A stretch of DNA of 44,591 bases, taken from positions 1 to 44,591 of the forward strand of contig NZ_MUXW01000018.1 in assembly GCF_002015085.1 (NCBI RefSeq). The letters run 5' to 3'. Under the pieces are notes generated by a model. The model had not been told where the DNA came from, did not search any database, and saw only the letters and a list, made by a program, of their open reading frames with translations. The DNA is from Glaesserella parasuis. GTDB lineage: Bacteria > Pseudomonadota > Gammaproteobacteria > Enterobacterales > Pasteurellaceae. Below are positions 40,184-44,591 of this stretch, piece by piece; within the stretch, counting starts at the first letter, position 1; each line of letters begins with the position of its first letter. The translations under genes were made by a program, and so were the position numbers.

Positions 40184-41245
40184 CTAAATCACCACACTCT
40201 TAATCTGCAAATACGCCATCTGCCCTATTTGCAAGCACAGATCATCAAACGCCCACAAACTGATACTCGCCCAAATTTCTTGAGCTTCCACCTCAACGGC
40301 AATATCATAGCGGTCAGATTGAGGCTCGATTTTACAAATTCGCCCTTGCAAAATATTCCGAATAGAACTTTGCTCAGGTTTGGACAGGGTAATAGAAACA
40401 TTTTGGCTACCAATGCTAATTCGCATTAAATCCCCTAATTGATAGCGAGGCTGTTCCGTAACCCAAATCAACTGTTGTCCCAATGTCAGCCCTTGCATAC
40501 GGTAAGGATTTTGTGCAACCACAGGCAACTCAAGTAAACTCAACCGTTGAGCTTCAGGCTGCCACGCAGAAAAGGCTGGGCTATGCCAAACATTCAACGT
40601 TTTATCAAAAGCAACCACCTTCCCCTCTTCCAACAACAACAAATTATCCGCCAAACGAATAACCTCATCAAGGCTATGGCTTACATACAAAATCGGAATA
40701 TCCACCGTTTTTGCCAACCGCCCCAAATAGTCCATCAACTCATTCTTACGCGGTAAATCTAAAGCTGAAAGAGGCTCGTCCATCAACAAAATATCTGGCT
40801 CGCTCAACAACACACGCCCAATCGCCACACGTTGTTTTTCACCACCAGACAAGCTGATCGGGAAACGATCTAACAGATGTTCAATCCCCAACAATTTAAC
40901 TAATTGTGAAAAATTCGCCTCATCAAACCGCTTACAGCCATATTTTAAATTCGCCTCAACTCGATAATGCGGAAATAAGCGATGTTCTTGGAAAACATAG
41001 CCCACCTTACGTTTTTCAGGGGGCAAATTTATCTTCTGACGATCATCAAACAACACTCGCCCATTTAACACAATTCGCCCTTCCGTTGGTGTGACTAGCC
41101 CTGCGATAAGGTTAATTAAACTCGACTTCCCTGCCCCTGAGCGACCAAAAATTGCCGTCACCCCTTTAGCATTTAACGCCACATCAACAGCTAAATCCAA
41201 GTTTCCTAAACGATGTTTAACTTTAAGTTGCAAAGATTGTGCCAT
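40184..41245 (-). CDS. modC: Molybdate ABC transporter ATPase
   Basis: ModC powers molybdate import. The 353-residue protein has Walker A GRSGAGKSS (about 34-42), signature LSGGEKQRVAIGR and Walker B DILLMDEPLSALD, then a C-terminal MOP/TOBE molybdate-binding domain (about 290-352, RNILQGRICKIEPQSDRYDIAVEVEAQ). Its start shares a base with the modB stop. It is complete. Confidence 0.94.
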   Translation of the reverse strand: MAQSLQLKVKHRLGNLDLAVDVALNAKGVTAIFGRSGAGKSSLINLIAGLVTPTEGRIVLNGRVLFDDRQKINLPPEKRKVGYVFQEHRLFPHYRVEANLKYGCKRFDEANFSQLVKLLGIEHLLDRFPISLSGGEKQRVAIGRVLLSEPDILLMDEPLSALDLPRKNELMDYLGRLAKTVDIPILYVSHSLDEVIRLADNLLLLEEGKVVAFDKTLNVWHSPAFSAWQPEAQRLSLLELPVVAQNPYRMQGLTLGQQLIWVTEQPRYQLGDLMRISIGSQNVSITLSKPEQSSIRNILQGRICKIEPQSDRYDIAVEVEAQEIWASISLWAFDDLCLQIGQMAYLQIKSVVI

Positions 41246-41967
41246 TACTGTCCCTTAATTTGTTGGAAACGTTGCTGACGTTGTGCCAATAACTCAGAAA
41301 AAAATAACGCAACTAACGAAATCACAATCGCAATCACACAAAGCCGAGCAGCCGCCATTTCACCGTCAGGGGTTTCAATAAACGTATAAAGTGCGGCAGG
41401 AATAGTTTGGGTTTGATTAGGGATATTGGACACAAAAGTAATGGTCGCCCCAAATTCCCCTAACGAACGAGCAAAACCTAACACCGCCCCTGCAATAATC
41501 CCCGGAAAAGAGAGCGGAAGATGAAGTGTAAAAAACACTCTTAATGGACTTGCCCCTAAGGTTCTCGCCGCCTGCTCCAATTTGGGATCAATAGCATCAA
41601 AGGCTAACCGAATAGAGCGAACCATCAACGGAAAAGCCATTACCATTGAAGCAAGCACCGCCCCTTTCCAAGAAAAACTTAACGAAAACTCAAACCACTG
41701 CCACAAATATTGCCCAATCGCCCCTTTCTTTGCCATTAAAATCAGCAAAAGATAGCCGATCACCACAGGAGGCAATACTAGTGGCAAATGAATAATGCCA
41801 TTAAATAAGTGCTTCCCCCAAAACTCTTTTCGAGCCAACAACCACGCAGCTCCAATTGCAAAAGGCAACGCAAATAAGACCGCTATACTGGCAATTTTTA
41901 GGCTTAAATAAATAGCATTAAGTTCTTGTTGGGAAAAAGAAAATATTAACATTTCATTCACTATCAT
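41245..41967 (-). CDS. modB: Molybdate ABC transporter permease
   Basis: A 240-residue permease with about five helices. The EAA loop is LEQAARTLGASPLRVFFTLHLPLSFPGIIAG near residues 130-160, and ARSLGEFGATITF is a ModB hallmark. Start uncertain: ATG 41967 or ATG 41952 (MLIFSFSQQELNAIYLSLK); neither has a strong ribosome site. The binding-protein gene modA, normally just upstream, is absent: the divergent pgsA lies there. Confidence 0.92.
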   Translation of the reverse strand: MIVNEMLIFSFSQQELNAIYLSLKIASIAVLFALPFAIGAAWLLARKEFWGKHLFNGIIHLPLVLPPVVIGYLLLILMAKKGAIGQYLWQWFEFSLSFSWKGAVLASMVMAFPLMVRSIRLAFDAIDPKLEQAARTLGASPLRVFFTLHLPLSFPGIIAGAVLGFARSLGEFGATITFVSNIPNQTQTIPAALYTFIETPDGEMAAARLCVIAIVISLVALFFSELLAQRQQRFQQIKGQ

Positions 41968-42100
41968 AGTCCGTATTCTACAATATTTATTCTTTTTATC
42001 TATCTATTTAGAAAAATAATAAGAGTTATGGCATTATCGCTTTCTTCTTTAATCTACTTTATAATAGAATATAGAGAATATCTTATTCGACCTGTAACGT

Positions 42101-42649
42101 ATGAAACTCAACATTCCGACCTATCTGACTTTATTTCGTGTGGCGTTAATTCCGCTGTTTATTGTTTGGTTTTACTTACCTATTCAATATTCTGCTGAAA
42201 TTACCACGTTGATTTTTTTTATTGCTTCAATCACCGACTGGTTTGACGGCTATTTGGCTCGCAAATGGAACCAAACCACCCGCCTAGGTGCATTTTTAGA
42301 TCCTGTGGCAGATAAAGTCTTAGTTGCGATTGCATTGGTGTCTGTGGTCGAATACTACCATACTTGGTGGATCACTATTCCTGCAGGCATTATGATTGCC
42401 CGTGAGATTATTATTTCGGCGTTGCGTGAGTGGATGGCGGAATTAGGTGAACGTGCAAGTGTTGCGGTGTCTATTTGGGGGAAAGTGAAAACGACTGCAC
42501 AAATGTTGGCGTTGGGTGGTTTGTTATGGCGACAAGCACCGTGGATGGAATATTCCGCCTTTGCTTTGCTCTATATCGCCGCGATTTTAACCATTTGGTC
42601 GATGTTGCAATACTTGAAAGCATCTAAAGGCAGTTTATTAAAATCTTAA
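42101..42649 (+). CDS. pgsA: CDP-diacylglycerol-glycerol-3-phosphate 3-phosphatidyltransferase
   Basis: PgsA makes phosphatidylglycerol phosphate in the inner membrane. The 182-residue protein has the CDP-alcohol phosphotransferase signature DWFDGYLARKWNQTTRLGAFLDPVADK (D-x2-D-G-x2-A-R-x8-G-x3-D-x3-D) near residues 45-72 and four or five helices. Start MKLNIPTYLTLFRV is typical of the family. It is followed by the inverted pair of dispersed repeats and then uvrC. Confidence 0.95.
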   Translation: MKLNIPTYLTLFRVALIPLFIVWFYLPIQYSAEITTLIFFIASITDWFDGYLARKWNQTTRLGAFLDPVADKVLVAIALVSVVEYYHTWWITIPAGIMIAREIIISALREWMAELGERASVAVSIWGKVKTTAQMLALGGLLWRQAPWMEYSAFALLYIAAILTIWSMLQYLKASKGSLLKS

Positions 42650-42656
42650 ATACTTT

Positions 42657-42738
42657 GTAGGGACACACTGCGTGTGTCCGTCTAATCTTTATTTTACGCA
42701 AAAACGATATTCAGCGGATACACGCAGTGTGTCCCTAC
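42657..42738. repeat. Two dispersed palindromes in opposite orientation (copies 2 and 3)
   Basis: Copy 2 (42657-42680) and copy 3 (42715-42738) are reverse complements of each other over 24 bases with one mismatch, around a 34-base AT-rich centre. Each is itself palindromic. The whole could form one long stem or two hairpins between pgsA and uvrC. Copy 1 is at 3522-3547. Confidence 0.85.
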
Positions 42739-42744
42739 AATCCT

Positions 42745-44583
42745 ATGTCAAAATTCAATTCCAAACAATTTCTTGCCGATACGCCACATAACCCTGGTGT
42801 TTATCGTATGTATGACGATAAAGGCACGATCATTTATGTCGGCAAAGCAAAAGATTTAAAAAAGCGTCTATCGAGCTATTTTCGTAGCACTCTTGCCAGC
42901 CGAAAAACTGAAGCCTTAGTATCGCAAATTGCTCATATTGATACCACCATTACCCATTCGGAAACCGAAGCCTTACTGTTGGAACACAATTACATTAAGG
43001 AAAATCAACCGAAATACAATGTGTTGCTTCGTGACGACAAATCTTACCCTTATATTTTGCTTACCAAACACCAGCACCCACGTTTAGCCAGCTTTCGGGG
43101 AAGTAAAAAAATCGCAGGGGAATATTTTGGACCTTACCCAAATGCAGGGGCGGTGCGGGAAACCTTAAATCTGCTACAAAAACTGTTTCCGATCCGCCAG
43201 TGTGAAGACAACTACTACAAAAACCGTTCTCGCCCTTGTTTACAATATCAAATCGGGCGTTGCCTTGCCCCTTGCGTGGAAGGCGTTTATTCCCAACGAG
43301 AATACGATCAACAGGTGGAGTATGTTCGCTTATTCTTACAAGGTAAAGATCAGCAAGTAATCGAACATTTGATTAGCAAAATGGAAAAAGCCGCGGAAGA
43401 TCTGGATTTTGAAGCAGCTGCTCGTTTTCGAGATCAAATTCAGCAAGTGCGAGCGGTCACTGAAAAGCAATTTGTATCGAATGAACGTCTAGATGATCTC
43501 GATATTATCTCGATTGCCTATCAACACGGTATTGCTTGCGTGCATATTCTGTTTGTACGACAAGGGAAAGTGTTGGGTAGCCGAAGTTATTTCCCCAAAG
43601 TGCCGAACCATACGGAACTTGCTGAATTGAGCGACACTTTTATCGGGCAGTTTTATTTGCAGATGAACCAACATCGCACCATTCCGCACCAAATCATTAT
43701 CGATCACCCCGTGAGCGAAGTGGAAGCCTTAGAAAAGGTATTGTCGGAACAAACAGGACATAAAGTGAGTATTACCGATAAGGTGCGAGGCGAAAAAAGC
43801 CGTTATCTTGCTCTTGCTAAAACCAACGCAATGGCAGCACTGACTTTGCAACTCAAGCAAGATGCTCGTATCCAAACCCGTTATGAAGCCTTACAAGCGG
43901 TGCTTTCTTTGCCAAAAATTGCAAGAATGGAATGCTTTGACATCAGTCACACGATGGGCGAACAAACAGTCGCTTCTTGTGTTGTATTTGATGAAAACGG
44001 CCCGTTAAAATCTGACTATCGCCGTTTTAACATTGAAGGTATTACAGGGGGCGATGATTATGCCGCAATGGAACAAGCTCTGATCAAGCGTTACGATAAA
44101 CCGCTTCCGCCTGAAAAAATCCCTGATATTATCTTCATTGACGGCGGAAAAGGGCAGTTAAACCGAGCCTTAGAAACCTTTGCCAATCTCAAAGTGGAAT
44201 GGGATAAATCCAAACCATTACTTATCGGCGTAGCAAAAGGCGTAGAACGCAAGGCAGGGTTAGAAACCTTGCTGATCAGCAAATGGGACAAGGAAATCCA
44301 CTTACCGCCCGACAGCCCAGCGTTACATTTAATTCAGCATATCCGTGATGAATCCCATAACCACGCCATTAGCGGACACCGTAAAAAACGGCAAAAAGCC
44401 TTTACCGAAAGCGGTTTAGAGGCAATCGCTGGCGTTGGAGCCAAACGCCGCCATTTGTTGCTAAAATATCTCGGTGGTATGCAAGGCGTCAAATCAGCAA
44501 CACTTGATGAAATTAAATCGGTTCCTGGAATTTCAGTATCTTTGGCTGAGATTATTTTCGATACCCTAAATTATAGTGAATAA
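42745..44583 (+). CDS. uvrC: Excinuclease ABC subunit C
   Basis: UvrC makes both incisions in nucleotide excision repair. The 612-residue protein has the N-terminal GIY-YIG domain (NPGVYRMYDDKGTIIYVGKAKDLKKRL, about 14-40), a UVR motif (about 195-230, MEKAAEDLDFEAAARFRDQI), the C-terminal RNase H-like endonuclease (IARMECFDISHTMGEQTVAS; IIFIDGGKGQ) and tandem HhH motifs at the end (LEAIAGVGAKRRHLLLKYLGG). ATG 42745 is chosen over GTG 42727, which lies inside the repeat. The uvrC-pgsA neighbourhood is common in gammaproteobacteria. Confidence 0.96.
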   Translation: MSKFNSKQFLADTPHNPGVYRMYDDKGTIIYVGKAKDLKKRLSSYFRSTLASRKTEALVSQIAHIDTTITHSETEALLLEHNYIKENQPKYNVLLRDDKSYPYILLTKHQHPRLASFRGSKKIAGEYFGPYPNAGAVRETLNLLQKLFPIRQCEDNYYKNRSRPCLQYQIGRCLAPCVEGVYSQREYDQQVEYVRLFLQGKDQQVIEHLISKMEKAAEDLDFEAAARFRDQIQQVRAVTEKQFVSNERLDDLDIISIAYQHGIACVHILFVRQGKVLGSRSYFPKVPNHTELAELSDTFIGQFYLQMNQHRTIPHQIIIDHPVSEVEALEKVLSEQTGHKVSITDKVRGEKSRYLALAKTNAMAALTLQLKQDARIQTRYEALQAVLSLPKIARMECFDISHTMGEQTVASCVVFDENGPLKSDYRRFNIEGITGGDDYAAMEQALIKRYDKPLPPEKIPDIIFIDGGKGQLNRALETFANLKVEWDKSKPLLIGVAKGVERKAGLETLLISKWDKEIHLPPDSPALHLIQHIRDESHNHAISGHRKKRQKAFTESGLEAIAGVGAKRRHLLLKYLGGMQGVKSATLDEIKSVPGISVSLAEIIFDTLNYSE

Positions 44584-44591
44584 TATTGGTA

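Noticed and set aside
42727..42744. GTG start for uvrC
   Set aside because: It lies inside the dispersed palindrome; ATG 42745 matches the family N-terminus.

Overview
The window looks like chromosome of a Pasteurellaceae bacterium. Housekeeping proteins (PurB, LolC, KdsA, PrfA, HemE, ArgH, PotABC, HisS, UvrC) resemble the Haemophilus/Actinobacillus/Mannheimia group, and two exact copies of the DNA-uptake core ACAAGCGGTC (18291-18300 and, reversed, 36646-36655) point to the Actinobacillus/Mannheimia/Bibersteinia uptake-sequence lineage. Species cannot be fixed from sequence alone.

Layout. 1-1911: a mosaic of three broken genes (M10-type metallopeptidase fragment, 3' half of an ornithine carbamoyltransferase gene, 5' part of a secreted beta-helix/autotransporter-like gene). 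2142-7097: purB, a frameshifted 2-hydroxyacid dehydrogenase, sodC, lolC and a YitT/YczE-type membrane protein. About 7146-19842: mobile DNA. 19826-30503: tRNA-Leu(CAA), then a long minus-strand run: ubiA, glpR, kdsA, sirB1-like, an ASCH-PrmC fusion, prfA, hup, yjaG-like, hemE, a hexose-6-P mutarotase and argH. 30912-35823: potABC, hisS, yfgM. 36224-39231: proC, a frameshifted MFS transporter, an IS1016-like element and a decayed second transposase. 39345-44583: sodA, modC and modB on the minus strand, then pgsA and uvrC.

The centre of interest is the mobile DNA. An ~11.1 kb satellite (8749-19842) sits in the 3' end of tRNA-Leu(CAA). It carries a P4-type integrase, AlpA-type regulator, small-terminase-like protein, Icd/Ash-like protein, DUF927 replication helicase and a 13-copy TAGTCCAA iteron field (putative origin), and lacks capsid and tail genes. 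This fits a Gram-negative phage-inducible chromosomal island (PICI) or P4-like satellite. To its left (7146-8748) lies what appears to be a deletion relic of a sister satellite. The two share, in the same order, a C4-like structured RNA motif, a promoter with identical geometry, an ori-side repeat and an integrase-side repeat. They differ in cargo: the relic has an AAA ATPase between promoter and RNA motif, while the full element has a BrnT/BrnA toxin-antitoxin pair one slot further on. This suggests a modular cargo site beside an RNA-based immunity region.

Three separate one-base losses in short G/C runs (4196, 37579, 38645) break three otherwise well-preserved reading frames. They may be real decay or homopolymer sequencing errors. 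All database identities are recognised from protein motifs by eye; no search was run.
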